From contig JAVLRN010000017.1 of the NCBI GenBank assembly GCA_032821775.1, positions 1 to 64,000 on the forward strand: DNA of 64,000 bases, read 5' to 3'. Both the position numbers and the translations under genes were made by a program. How positions within the stretch are numbered: position 1 is the first letter of the stretch; the number at the start of each line of letters is the position of its first letter. The notes beneath the pieces were generated by a model, which saw only the letters and a program-made list of their open reading frames with translations, searched no databases and was not told the origin of the DNA. This stretch comes from Sanguinoderma infundibulare. Lineage: Eukaryota; Basidiomycota; Agaricomycetes; Polyporales; Polyporaceae. This document shows, piece by piece, positions 21,836 to 32,862 of the stretch.

Positions 21836-23246
21836 TTGACTCCGTTCGCACCTAATTCTATCGCGGACGTGCGGTGTTATGACCATGGTTGACCTTGACC
21901 ATTCACGTCGCATCCGTTGTTGGCATCTGGGGCCTGAGTGGGGGGAATGACGAACCCCCCGCTCGGTTGTGTTCGGTTAATCGTCTGCACCTGTCCTCTC
22001 CCCATCCTCATCTCACTCGATCACCTCGTCCCCACCCCTTCCGCACTTCCCATGCTTCTCGAAATAATCATCGTCGTCGGCCTGTTTCTGCTGGCATACA
22101 AAGTAAAGCTGTAATTCGCAACCCCATGTATTACGATTCTCGAACTACATACACGATCCTGACACTAGGCCTCGTGCTGGTGCTCTTGCTGTTCCTTGCA
22201 TCTCTCTTCGTGATTCGACTTGAACTCGTTTCCGATATGCTGGCTGCTGAAGCTTTTCTGAAGGCCGTAGGTTCGACATCAAGCCGCCTTCCTCCGAGCC
22301 TTCGGAGGTAACGCTGCGAAGCAAACGCCGGAGCAAGGGCTTGCTCCGAACGCATGAAGGCCTGAAGCTGACGGCCTGACTTCATGGACTCATGGATCCC
22401 TTTCCCGTCGCTGTCTTGGGCTGTGGAATTATGGAGAGGACAGTCGATTGTTTCAGTTCGATTGGCGCCCCAGGGCCGGGCAACCCTGAACTTCAACTAC
22501 CCATGTTGGGACGAATACCGGCCGCCTCTCTAGGCGGGCAGCCAAGAGCACCATAGGACGTGCACACCAAGCTCGGAGTCCAGATCGCGGCACGTTACCA
22601 GGATGCATGTGTGTTTCCACGACTGGGACTTCCTCTTGTAGCTTGCACCGCACGTCCCTGCGCTGTCTACGCTCATCGTCGAGAGGAGTCAATTCTGCGG
22701 GGCGGATCTCGGGAGGGCGAAGGGGATGGTGCAGATTCTGGGAGCGCTGCTGCGGAGGGAGGAACTGGCGCTGTGTCCGGACTTGAGGGAGATCGCGGTG
22801 CTCTCGCCGGCCCCCGTGCAGCGTCTCACGGGGTGTTGGACAAGCGGAGGAGGGACGGGAGGCGGGTGGAGCGGCTGAGGACGTGCATTTCTCGTTCAAG
22901 TCGACACCACGACCCAGAGATGGAGGCGGAGCCCGTGGACTTTGGTGATGCGCTTTGGCAGCATGTTGGGGCGGGGCACGTTGAGCATGAAGGGAGGGAG
23001 GGGGTTCGTTTTGAGTTACAAACGAGGCGCTGTGGCAGAAGGAGAACGAGTTTTGGGAGGTGCCAGCTGCGCCGGACGGGTGGTGATTCTCCTTTGGATT
23101 CGTCCGTAGACTCGGGTTTGAACGGGCCTGATAATTTAATTTCTGTTCAGTCGCTTCCATATTTATACCTCTGTGAGTTTGAACGTGGTCTTAAGTCTGA
23201 TTCTTCCGTTCCTCTTTGGAGACGTGACCTTTCTGCCTAGTAGTAC
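21836..23246. other. No confidently recognised gene; candidate small ORFs
   Basis: Just after NAP1 there is a 20-codon frame at 22052-22114 that would make a single membrane helix (MLLEIIIVVGLFLLAYKVKL). A hydrophobic frame at about 22128-22311 follows. From 22453 to 23240 both strands are open over 226-235 codons (plus 22560-23240, minus 22453-23160), both Arg/Pro-rich and unlike any family I know. At most one can be real. Confidence 0.3.
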
Positions 23247-23825
23247 GTATAAGAAAGTTCGCCTTGCGCACAAGGTGGGGCATCACATGACTAGAAACTG
23301 TCACGCTCGGGTACTTTTGGCGGGGAGGAAATACCAAGAAACTATAGGCTTGACGGGGAGCCTCTTAAATGAAAATGTAGCTCCTAAACTTTGTGAAGAC
23401 ATTACCAATCTACAAAGTTTAGGAAGCCGATTTTCGGATTTGTCCGGCGTGCGAGAGGAGATGCGGAAGTTCTGTCGGCCATGGCACACGGGCGTCTGCG
23501 TAAGTCCATATTGGGTGATACCAAAAAGGAAGCCGATAGCTGGCAGTTGCTCCACCGCCGTCGCCTTTCCCCGCAGGAACCATGCCAAAGCGGTCGCTGC
23601 GGGCCCGGTCTTCGATCACAAACCTTGCCCACGGAAACCACGCACGCAAGAAGGCAAGGTTAGCAACAGACCGGGTCTGCGGTGAGGAAGACAAAGAAGA
23701 TATACCACCTCCCGCTCCGGATACTTAACACACTATATTAATCGCTAATCGTGTCAAGCGCCCGATTCACGTGCATGGTCACGGTGTGACATAGCCCCAC
23801 CTTGTGCTCAAGGCAAATCTTACGG
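23247..23825. mobile_element. MITE-like element with about 40-bp terminal inverted repeats
   Basis: The left end (23247-23287) contains GCCTTGCGCACAAGGTGGGGC. The right end (23784-23825) contains the reverse complement, GCCCCACCTTGTGCTCAAGG. The arms match at about 75-80 percent with a perfect 13-bp core. An inner inverted repeat, CTCCTAAACTTTGT against ACAAAGTTTAGGAAG, lies at about 23380-23425. No transposase domain is recognised in the open frame 23173-23685, so it would be non-autonomous. Target-site duplications are not clear. Confidence 0.5.
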
Positions 23826-23974
23826 TGGTCAGCGCCCGAGTCACTGCCTTTGTCACACCTCGACCGTCACTGACCACGACCATCAACGTGACTGTCTCTC
23901 AAAGTCACAGTATGTGCCAACACTACCACAATCCTTGGAAAACGGTCATCTAACATCCTCTGAATAGCGACAGG

Positions 23975-25835
23975 ATGCCGCGATCGATGTTGAACGATCT
24001 CGCGGCCTTGTCCCATGAATTGCTGGTGAAAAGTCGGGAATTCCTGGCTAACGATACGGAGGAGATAGAGTAAGATTCTCTTCTCAACTTCTTATCGATC
24101 CATGTGCTCATCGCTGTCTGAAGTCCAGATAGGGTACGTATTCAGAAAACTAGACGGGACCCAAGCCTCCCTCACCGCGGTTTGTTTCCTAAAGTTTCAT
24201 GTCGTGGACAAGGAGATATTCACAGCGATCCACAATCTCCGCCGACGCTACAACCTTTCCCCCGCTTCCCACATCAATCGACTCCTTCCTGAACTCCTCG
24301 GTGCTGTCTTCGACTACCTACGAGACCCCGTCATAGCTCCCTCTCCAGAGCGACTCCAGGCGTCCGTCTTTGACTCTTATCGTTCCCTCTTCTCCGCGAT
24401 GCTGGTATGTCGCAGGTGGAATGCCGTTGCTCTGAAGAAGTCCTCGCTTTGGACGGAGGTGGACTACTTCAACAATGCCTCAGCTGCGCCGCATTTGCTG
24501 AAGAGATCTAGAATCGCGCCCATACACCTGCGGATATCCACTCGCAATATGCTAAGCTCTCCTCAAGGAGTTGAGTCCTTACGGGGGTACTGCACCCGCC
24601 TACGTCGATTGGACCTTTTCGTCCTGGAGCCTCAGATGGGGACTCGGAGTCCCCAGAGCACGAAAGTGGGCGAGGTGCTGGAGCTGGATATGCCACTCCT
24701 TGAAGGTCTCGTTCTCAACAGAATAGCCAGCGTCGCTACCACCATCTCTAACGGGGTTTCCGGACGCTTTCCTTCCCTAAAGGGTGTGGTGTTGCGAGGC
24801 ATCCTCTGGATCCCCCAAAGCCCTCTTCGTTCACTCACGCATCTCCATATCTCCCGATTCGACGTGCAGGTCGAAATAATGCTGCGACTCCTGGCTACGT
24901 TCGCACCCGCGCTGAGGGTATTGGATATTCGGGAGTGGGACGACATGGTTGAACAACTTATGGAGTCGGACACACCAGGCCTTGATACGGTGAGCTTACC
25001 CACCTTGGAGCACCTCAGCGTGCGCGATGTTCCAACTGCGACGGCACTGTCCATTCTATCCCACCTGGACCTCCCGCGCGTTGCGATTCTGGACTTCAAA
25101 TTCCTCGGCAACGATCCTACCCTCCGCCTTCCGCCTTCCACCCTCCCAAGGCAGATCCCACGAGCAGGACATCGTTTGTACCTGAAGGATTCTGCCCGCC
25201 GCTTCCATGTACAACTCGACGGGGATTGCGACAGCCTCTCGCTAGCGCTTACCCCTTCGGCTTTATTCCAACCATTCCGCTCGCCATCCCTTGACCAGGA
25301 CTCGTTCCCGCTGACCAACGTCAAAGAGTTCCGCGTCGGATCTGGACGCAGAGGATACCTCCTCCTCGCTATCCACATGCCGTTCTTGACGCGGCTCGTG
25401 GTAGAAATATCGGACGCCGTGCCCATGATCTCCGTGCTTGCGGATGTGCTGGAAGCATGCACGCCTGTACACTGCCCACACCTGACATCCATCGACATCC
25501 ACACGCCGTTGTACGGTTTCCCGTGGCCCCGTTTCTTGCGCGCTGTCGCCGCGCGGGACAGGTCTGGGGTGCGCATCAAGCTGCTGCGGATCTCGACATC
25601 GACCTGGGACGATCATGCCTGCCAATCGCTCTCCGAGTTTCGCAAGTACGTGGACTGTGTCGTCGCGATGAAGGGTGGTCCGGGAGAGTGGGATCGGGGT
25701 GACAGGATCTGGGAGGGTAAGGACAATATATACTGGAAGGATGTAGACGAGGCATCCCGAGTCCCTGCGTCGGTTGAGGCACCCTGCTTCGTCGTGCATA
25801 CGTTTGTTAACGACAGCGATTCGGACTCGGATTAA
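23975..25835 (+). CDS. F-box protein with LRR-like C-terminus, F-box gene 1
   Basis: The main exon (about 24198-25835) carries the F-box: INRLLPELLGAVFDYLRD, a spacer, then SAMLVCRRWNAVALKKSSLW, the usual agaricomycete form with conserved LVCxxWNxVA. F-box proteins bind Skp1 and choose substrates for SCF ubiquitin ligases. Leucine-rich repeats of the irregular fungal type follow (for example RSLTHLHISRF, APALRVLDIREW), and the end is an acidic DSDSDSD. A short first exon, 23975-24070 (MPRSMLNDLAALSHELL), is inferred by comparison with the genes at 26092 and 61474. How it is joined to the main exon is unclear and may involve a micro-exon. About 575 residues. The substrate is unknown. Confidence 0.8.
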
Positions 25836-26091
25836 AATCGTGATTTTCACTCCAAAACGAACTTTAAAGTTCCTACCTATAGGAAAAGAATAGCACTTAT
25901 TTTAGAAGTTCGTCGGTGAGCGCTTAGTCGAGCATCACACTTGAACTCGAACCGCCAGCATCGTAGCCTCTGCCCTGGCTGCCGATCATCCAAAGGTTAC
26001 ATCCACTGCACAATCGCATATCCTGTTCAGAGTGTAGGTGGATCGTTATTCCCGATTTGAGCTATATTGAAATTCAGCTGCAGATACCATC

Positions 26092-27884
26092 ATGGCGTCC
26101 CACTCACGATTGAGTGATATTGCGGTTTCCGTTCAAGGTGTGCTGGATCAGGCCATCGCATTCTCGAAAGAGGGTGCGGGTGTTGATGTGAAGTACGTTT
26201 TTGTGTCACCGTAACTGTACTCTCCATCGACCTGACCACGTAACAGTAGAGAAACCGTACGTATTCCAATCTTCGAACTAATGAAAGTCATACCTCATGC
26301 CGATTGCGCGTTTCAGTTGGATGGTATGGAGAGGAAAATTGCACGAACAGTTTCCGTCTTGCGTCGTTGCTTCAACGTCTCAAAATCTGTCCCGGTTCAC
26401 CATCTTCCTCCAGAGCTTCTCACAAGGGTCTTCCATCATCTCTTCGACATCCAACCCTCGTTTTACCCCCCAGCTCTTTACCACCGGCGTCCCGCTTCGT
26501 ATCACTCACTGCGGACCGCAATGCTCGTGTGTCACAGATGGAATGCTGTTGCGATGGGTTGCGCTTCTCTCTGGACCGAGATTCACCCCGAACGCCCCCG
26601 CGTTGTATCCCCACACTTAGATCGCTCAATGGACGCCCCTCTCTACCTCCGCATAGCCGCAGAAGAGCTATGCAGCGGAACTCTTCGTACTGTGGTAAAC
26701 CTCCAACTCAAACGCGTTCGTCAACTCGACATATGGGCGCGTAGCCCGAGAACCCTCGACACGGTTTCTGCCCTTCTCTCCGCCGACATGCCAATCCTCG
26801 ACTGTCTCATGATCGACAGCTATTTCACCGGTGGCAGAGACATCTTCCAACACCATGGTCCTTCCGAACACTTCCCCCGATTGAGGACGCTGGCGCTCTG
26901 CAATTTCGTATGGACACCTTTGTCTGTCTTGCGAAACCTCGCCCACCTCCACCTCTCCCAGCTACACACTCCGTTATCTAGCGTTCTCCCTCTACTCGAT
27001 AAAATGCCAGCGCTAGAAACCCTGGAAATAATGGCATGGCGCGAAATAGAAGATTGGGCACCCTTCGATCCCGTCCCCCATCTCCATCGCCTGCAGAACC
27101 CGCCGTCCTAGATTGCGTTCTTTCCTGCCTCAAAATTCCTCGAGTCGAAGTCCTGAACCTCAAGCTTGACAACCGCCGCGGCGCCTGGCCGATTTCCGAC
27201 ATCCGCCCCTTGCGCTCCTACCCACACAGGTTGTTTCGCGCTAGCATCACCCCTCCTGTACCCGACTATCGCACCACTTACACACACACCGCGATCTTCG
27301 AGGGCGACGAGTGCGGAGTCCGGTTCGAACTCGATGGCATAACCGACCTCGCACTACACACTATTGACCCCGACGCTCCGGGATCTATGGCCACATGGCC
27401 CACTGTGGTTCCGGCGATTCTAATCACCCGCGACGTCCAGACCATCCACTTTACGCTACGCAAGTGGGATCTCCTTCTTCCGCTAGCAGCTCAACTTCCC
27501 AGCCTCCGATACCTCATTCTGGAGCCCGCTGCCAGTCGTGGATACGACCCGAAGGTCGGGTCGGATATAATCGCGGCGCTGTGCGATCTCCTTCGAGCGG
27601 ACAGCCCACTGCTCTGTCCGGACCTCCAGGAGATTGGGTTCGATGCCGCCAGCTGGCTGCCGCCCGATTGGCTTGACCTAGAGGTGCTCCAAGCCGCTTT
27701 TGCGCAGCGCGAGCGTTCTGGGGCTCGCATTCGAGTCCTCCGCTTGCGCGGGACCCCGTGCGACCTATTGGACGTCGAGGGGAAGCTTGGAGGACATGTG
27801 GAAAGCATAGATGTGGTATGTGATCCGTTGTGGGCGGAGAACGAGAGGATTTGGGATCGGGAATACAAGTCTCGCTTTTGGTGA
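26092..27884 (+). pseudogene. F-box gene 2, interrupted by a single frameshift
   Basis: The first exon (26092 to about 26191, MASHSRLSDIAVSVQGVLDQ) is followed by an apparent 10-bp micro-exon and the main exon from about 26318. That exon has VHHLPPELLTRVFHHLFD and RTAMLVCHRWNAVAMGCASL, an intact F-box. The frame is lost near 27095: one open frame ends in a stop at 27109-27111 and the next, overlapping from 27036, continues with VLDCVLSCLKIPRVEVLNL, exactly the next LRR-like segment. One base gained or lost would explain it. The rest, to the stop at 27882-27884, has no further damage, so this is either a very young pseudogene or a sequencing error. Confidence 0.75.
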
Positions 27885-28273
27885 GGAGGAGGAGCTCCTT
27901 GCACGTCACTCGGGTCCATAGTACGAAAGGATGCGCTGTCCATGTCGCCATGCGACGCTAGGGTATTCGATACATAACACCACAAAGACTTCCGTGTAGA
28001 TTACTGGCAGCGTTGAAGGAGAGTATAGGTACTACGGATTAGATATAGGTGACGCTTGCCCCTCACCTATATGCAAGAGCGCCAAGCGAAGACACACACA
28101 GTCCGCACATCCCTACAAATACCAACATCAGAGCAACTCGACTTGATGGATAGTATGAATAGGAATGGGCGACGCAAAGACACGTCCAGCGTTTTCCCGG
28201 ACACTAGCTCAGCACGGCGCATGCCCCGCTCCCCGGCGAGGCCTGCAACCTATGGATCGCCAGCGCGATCGTG
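27700..28273 (-). repeat. Inverted chimeric duplication, copy 1 (partner 45440-46090)
   Basis: Read on the minus strand, 28273-28140 matches the last codons and 3' flank of the CDCA7-like gene (45440-45600). 28130-28010 matches the following spacer, and 28010-27700 matches the stretch that here is the 3' end of F-box gene 2. All three parts are in the same order at 45440-46090, at roughly 80 percent identity by eye. Confidence 0.8.
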
Positions 28274-29000
28274 AAGATATTCGTAAAGTTGAAGGACATC
28301 GGGTTTGAAGAGCTGAGCAAATACAGCACACTGTCGTGATCGAGCCCTCAGCATATTGGCATGACAAGAATAAAGCGGAAGGGTGCACGACGGATCGCGA
28401 GCCGTCTCTGCCTGGATGAAATCGCGCGTCACGATCGCCAATAGTCGTGCTGCGCTCGCCCCACGCGGTCCTTCCACACACCCACTGCAGCTCGTCGTCA
28501 TCGTGGCCGTCGAGGTCCCCGTCATCCTTGCCGAGGATCGTCACATCGTCGACGTAGTCGTAGATACCAGTCTCCTGGAACATCGGACCCTGCTCCTCCA
28601 TCCACGGCAGCCGCCAGCCATAGTCTCTCTCCTCCGCATAGATCCGCAACTTGCGCAAACGCCAGCCGTCCTCATCGCGCCGCTTCAGCGCGGGGACGAG
28701 CTGCTTGCAGAACTCCTCGTGGACGTCGTCGACGGCGATGTTGAGGCGAGCGAGGTTCGGGAAGAGCACGGGGTCGTCGACCTTGAGGAGGCCGCCAATC
28801 GTCTCCGCAAGGTCCGTCAGGTCGTTTCTCCGGGTGTCTTCCGAGTCGTCCTCGTCCCCATGGATCAAAGTGTTACTGATGAAGAGCGTCGAGACCATGG
28901 GCATGTGACTCGCCAGGTTGGCAAGGAAGTCATCTGGGGCGTTTTCCTGCGTGATCTGAATGCGGAAGTCCTCGATGGTGGATAGCTCGAGCATCGTCGG
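28274..29000 (-). pseudogene. C-terminal fragment of an F-box/LRR-like gene (F-box 3)
   Basis: On the minus strand, FLANLASHMPMVSTLFISNT, DLAETIGGLL, DDPVLFPNLARL and ETGIYDYVDDVTILGKDDGD match the C-terminal third of the intact F-box gene at 53054-54691 almost word for word. Homology includes the 3' flank (to about 28274). The F-box and first two thirds are absent: the match starts at about 29000 and the upstream DNA is unrelated. Near the end an insertion shifts the frame relative to the intact paralogue (WKDRVGRAQHDYW is displaced). This is a dead 3' fragment in opposite orientation to its paralogue. Confidence 0.8.
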
Positions 29001-29284
29001 GAGCTCTGGATGCTATATAAGTAGCGTTCTTTCGAGACAAAGGAGAACACATAAGGAGTCACAGAACTGGTTTTCAACATGGTGGTGATGGACAAGGAGC
29101 AAAGGACCCCTCGCCAGCGACTCGTCGAACCGGGGGCTGCTTGTTCTGACCACGTGTGAGTCCAGCGCCTGTGCCACATGGCCCGCCAAATGGTGCACCG
29201 CAGCACGATGACGCTTGCAACGTCCTCGAATCCTTGCCCGCTGCACGTTTCACCAGCTTACCACCTGCATCATTTATCTAAGCT

Positions 29285-30484
29285 ATGGCTGCATCAGACA
29301 CGAGCAATAATGAGAAGCCTATCACCCAGTCGATTGGGTTAGCGCCCTCGCTCGAGCACTTCGACCTCAATCGTACTGCGGGGCCTCGGAGCTCAAATCC
29401 TGATGCGCACAGTGAGGATTCCTCTGATCATCAGGAACAAGTAGTACTTGAAGTACAGCCTTCAAATACAGGAGGCGGCCTTGCCAGCAATGTAAGCTGT
29501 TTGTTCCTTGCTATGTCCGAAATAAGTCGGCTGATGAATCGCTTACTAGTGGGTGCAGTGGTGGCCAACCGTTGCCTTTCCTCCCGCATACGCTTTGCAT
29601 CGCTACTATCGACGCCACCGGCCCCGCCGCCTTCCGACTCTGACGCCTCTCAAGCTGCCCGGACTGTATGGCGTGGCGTTCACCTCGGTGATGCTCCTCA
29701 TGCACCAATCAGTCGTGCTGACGGAGATCATCGACGACAAACGTCTCCACATCATCGAGCGTGCCGGCGATCGTGCCGCAGCAACCTTAGAAGAGCAAGA
29801 AGGACGGGAGATATTCCAAGCACCGACCGTCGAGCCGGGACTGGCGCAGGTCCTGAAGCGGGTACGCGATGGTACGGGTCCCACCGTAGCTCCTATCACA
29901 CGAGTCGAGCGCTGACGCGACCCGTCATCAGGAGAGTACAGCTCGCTCGGAATCGCCGGCAAGTTTGCGTGGTGGGACTACCACATATGGTCGAACCAGG
30001 ACATGTTCGACAAGTGGGCGATCCTCCTGCTGGACCGGCTCGACGAGAAGCAGTCTCTCGCAGCACTTCCGCGCGAAGACCTCGAGGTCTGCGCCACGCA
30101 TCTCGCAAACTACAGTTCCCAGCGGGTCAGTATCATTCGGACAGATGGTGGCATCTCTCACGTCTTGTGCGTTTCGCTGATATGAATTTGTAGGCAGTAC
30201 GGCTGTCGCAAGCTATTCAATGAGGAATGGGCTTCTCCGTCCCCCTCGCGATGCTTGCGCGCTGGTCGAGCCGCCATGCCCTGTATCTGCCCACGAATGG
30301 CTTGCAGCGCTTGCTCATTGGCGCGTGGATGTACGTCGAGCTCCCGGTTGGCTTCCGGGAGCTCTGGTATCTGCAGAGGATACGGGAGAAGGATGTGGCG
30401 TCGCAGGTCATGACGGATTTGTTCGGCAGCTTCGACGAGGAGTTCGAGGAGATGGGAATAGACTACAGTCAAGATCAGTCATGA
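29285..30484 (+). CDS. Unrecognised membrane-like protein, tandem paralogue A
   Basis: Four exons (29285-29491, 29559 to about 29871, about 29933-30125, about 30215-30484) give roughly 325 residues. I do not recognise the family. The N-terminal 65 residues are polar. After them come YALHRYYRRHRP and a hydrophobic segment (LYGVAFTSVMLLMHQSVV), a second conserved region AWWDYHIWSNQDMFDKW, and a C-terminal MLARWSSRHALYLPTNGLQR block followed by an acidic tail. The same blocks occur in the same order in the gene at 31647-32862, so the two arose by tandem duplication with a dead F-box gene between them. One or two membrane helices are plausible. No catalytic motif is visible. Confidence 0.7.
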
Positions 30485-30689
30485 CGGACTTGGCGCGGTG
30501 ACCTGGGGTTTGGTGCGCTCCCTGTTGGATTTTATATCTTGAATGATTCAAACAACTGATGGCCTCTTTTTCGTTCCAGTGACTTCGGTGATTCAGATGA
30601 CGATAGATCTTGCGTCGGATTTGTTTACTTATTAGCTATTATACGTGGGTAACGTTCTAAATTTGTGTGCATCGTCCTTCGCGGAGCAG

Positions 30690-31600
30690 GTCCATGCACC
30701 GTGCATTAGCACCGCGCTCAAGATGCTGGACGAACTTAGTCTACCCAGGTCGTGCGCCCGCGATCTGCTCCAGAAAACCAGAACGCTCGTCAAGGAGAGC
30801 GAACATTTCCCAATCAGACAAGTACAATGCGCTCCTTGGTTTAACCATTACTCCCGCTAATGCATGCCTGTCAGCAAAATAAACACTCATATACATCTAC
30901 TTGAAAATACTCGGCCGCTTAAAACACTCTGGAACGACGTGTGAACGCGCGGCTGGCCCCCGACTTACGATTTTTATGGTTGCAGATTGAGCCGATCAAG
31001 GGCGACGTCCATCTTGCAGTCACCCTTCTCGCCAGGCCGTACAACTCCTCCCGCGAAGTGCCCGCTGTCCACCGCCTCCACCTTCGCCATGATCTTCGAG
31101 AACCTTCACGCACCCCAGAAGTTCGCAAATGCCGACAACCTTCTGTGCGAGCTCAGTTTGGACTGGTATGGGCCCTTGAGCCGTCATACTCGTCTGCCAT
31201 CGGTGGTACGTCGTGCATTGGAGAAGACTGAAGGGGACGATCCTGCAGCATTCCTTGGGGCTGCCGGCTACACCACTCATCAAGCTCACACATCCGCGCA
31301 TCTGGTGGCTGCAGGCCCCCATTTACACGATCATGGCGCTGTTGGAGAGCACGCCTGCGCTAGAGGTCCTCGAGCTGCCCGAATGGGTCCAAGGTCCACC
31401 ACCGTTCATTTCATCCTCCGTGCTAACCTTCCTCGCGCCGCAAAGTTGGTCTACCGGTCCCTCCCCGCCGAAATTTATCCGCGAAGTTGGGAACCGGTCT
31501 TGTATTTTCGACGATCGGCCCGGCCCGGGTTCCGAGGCTGCCGCGAGGAAGGCGTATGCGTCTCGGCACAAGCCACACTGGAACGGCCAGTACTCTAAGG
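30690..31600 (+). pseudogene. Relic of an F-box/LRR-like gene
   Basis: A short exon-1-like helix (KMLDELSLPRSCARDLLQKT, about 30720-30800) resembles the N-termini of the other F-box genes here. About 400 bp later come segments such as IFENLHAPQKFANADNLLCE and TIMALLESTPALEVLELPEW, the latter very like the LRR part of F-box genes 1 and 4. The frame changes several times and the F-box itself cannot be found, so the gene is dead. Confidence 0.5.
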
Positions 31601-31646
31601 CTGAGCCATCTCGGCTTACAACTTGCCAGCATCACAGCTTACGATC

Positions 31647-32862
31647 ATGGGCATCACTGACTACTTTACCCTTTTCTCAAGACCCAGTCCTCGAATCTCG
31701 CCCAATGTGTGGCGCGGCACGTACGAAGCCATCGCTCCCACGAGACATCCAGCTTCAGACTCGGTCCCCGACACGGAGCTTGTCCCATATCATAACCCAA
31801 AGGCGCGCCATATCCCAGTAAGTGTGATTCTCCGCGATCCCGCGATTGGGACACTGACGAGTCGCCGTGATCCTGGGTGTCAGTGGTTCACATACGCGCC
31901 CATGCCTCTTTCCGCTGCAGCTTATGTCGCACACCGCTACTACCGACGATACAGGCCGCTGCGATTCCGCGCGCCGCTAACGCCATTGCGGCTGGCGGAG
32001 ATGTACGTCGTGCTCGGCGCGGTGTTGACGATGGGCCTCGATAGCTTTGTCATGCAGCAGAACATGATCTACCACGACAAAAACCTGCTGATCGTCGATC
32101 TAGCGGCGCATGTGGCCAGAGCGGCCATGGAGCAGCCCGAGGGCTCACACCTGTACAAGGCCGTCCGGGAGAACATGACTGAACTCAAGGGGCAGATTTC
32201 CTGGTTAAAAATACGCGATGGTAAGCACATACAGGCGACGGTGCGCGTGGCGCCAGTCCGTCGACTCGATACAACGTTGCTGACTCTTGGCCCCTGTCCT
32301 GATACCTAGATTCATACAACGCTAGCGGTACTCTTTGGCAAAAGGCGGTATGGTGGCATGACAACCTGTGGTCGGACGAGCCCACCTGGGTCTCCGTAGC
32401 CCTCGTGATGCTCACGCAGGTGAACGGGATGCGGGTGCGCGACGCGTTGGTGCGCGAGACGGACCGGGACGATTGGACACTGTGCGTCACGCATATCGCG
32501 AACTGGGTCCGCGGACCTGTGAGCGTCCTTGCTCGCTCAGCTAAACCTCCTGCACTCATTGTCGATTATTATCATTGTAGGAAATGGGCTGGTATGCGCT
32601 CTCCGCTTTTCTCGCCTCCATGCCGGTGGCGATGCTGGCGCGGTGGACGCGCCGCCCCATGCTGTATCTCCCCATGAACGGCCTGCAGAGGGTGCTCCTC
32701 GGGGCGACGATCTATTTCGGAGATTGGTGGTACCATCGGCGGATGACGAACCTGAGGAAGATTCGAGACAGTCGCAAGGCGGCCTTGACCCTGAAGCATG
32801 TCTTCGAAAACTTCGATTTTGAGGAGGAAATCGATGAGTGTCGCAAGCGAGGTTCGATGTAG
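31647..32862 (+). CDS. Unrecognised membrane-like protein, tandem paralogue B
   Basis: Paralogue of the gene at 29285. Exons start at the ATG at 31647 (MGITDYFTLF). The second begins after CAG at about 31880 with WFTYAPMPLSAAAYVAHRYY, the third after CTAG near 32310, and the last after TTGTAG at 32580. Shared landmarks: HRYYRRYRP, a hydrophobic segment (LAEMYVVLGAVLTMGLDSFV), VWWHDNLWSD, and AMLARWTRRPMLYLPMNGLQ followed by ATIYFGDWW. About 310 residues. The third exon differs most from paralogue A. Function unknown. It lies directly upstream of two tandem ABC ATPase genes on the same strand. Confidence 0.7.

Noticed and set aside
22453..23240. Two overlapping frames of 226-235 codons on opposite strands
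   Set aside because: Both are Arg/Pro-rich with no domain or splice pattern; neither can be preferred, so no CDS was called.
24632..25579. 315-codon minus-strand frame opposite F-box gene 1
   Set aside because: Antisense to a clear F-box exon and without any recognised motif.
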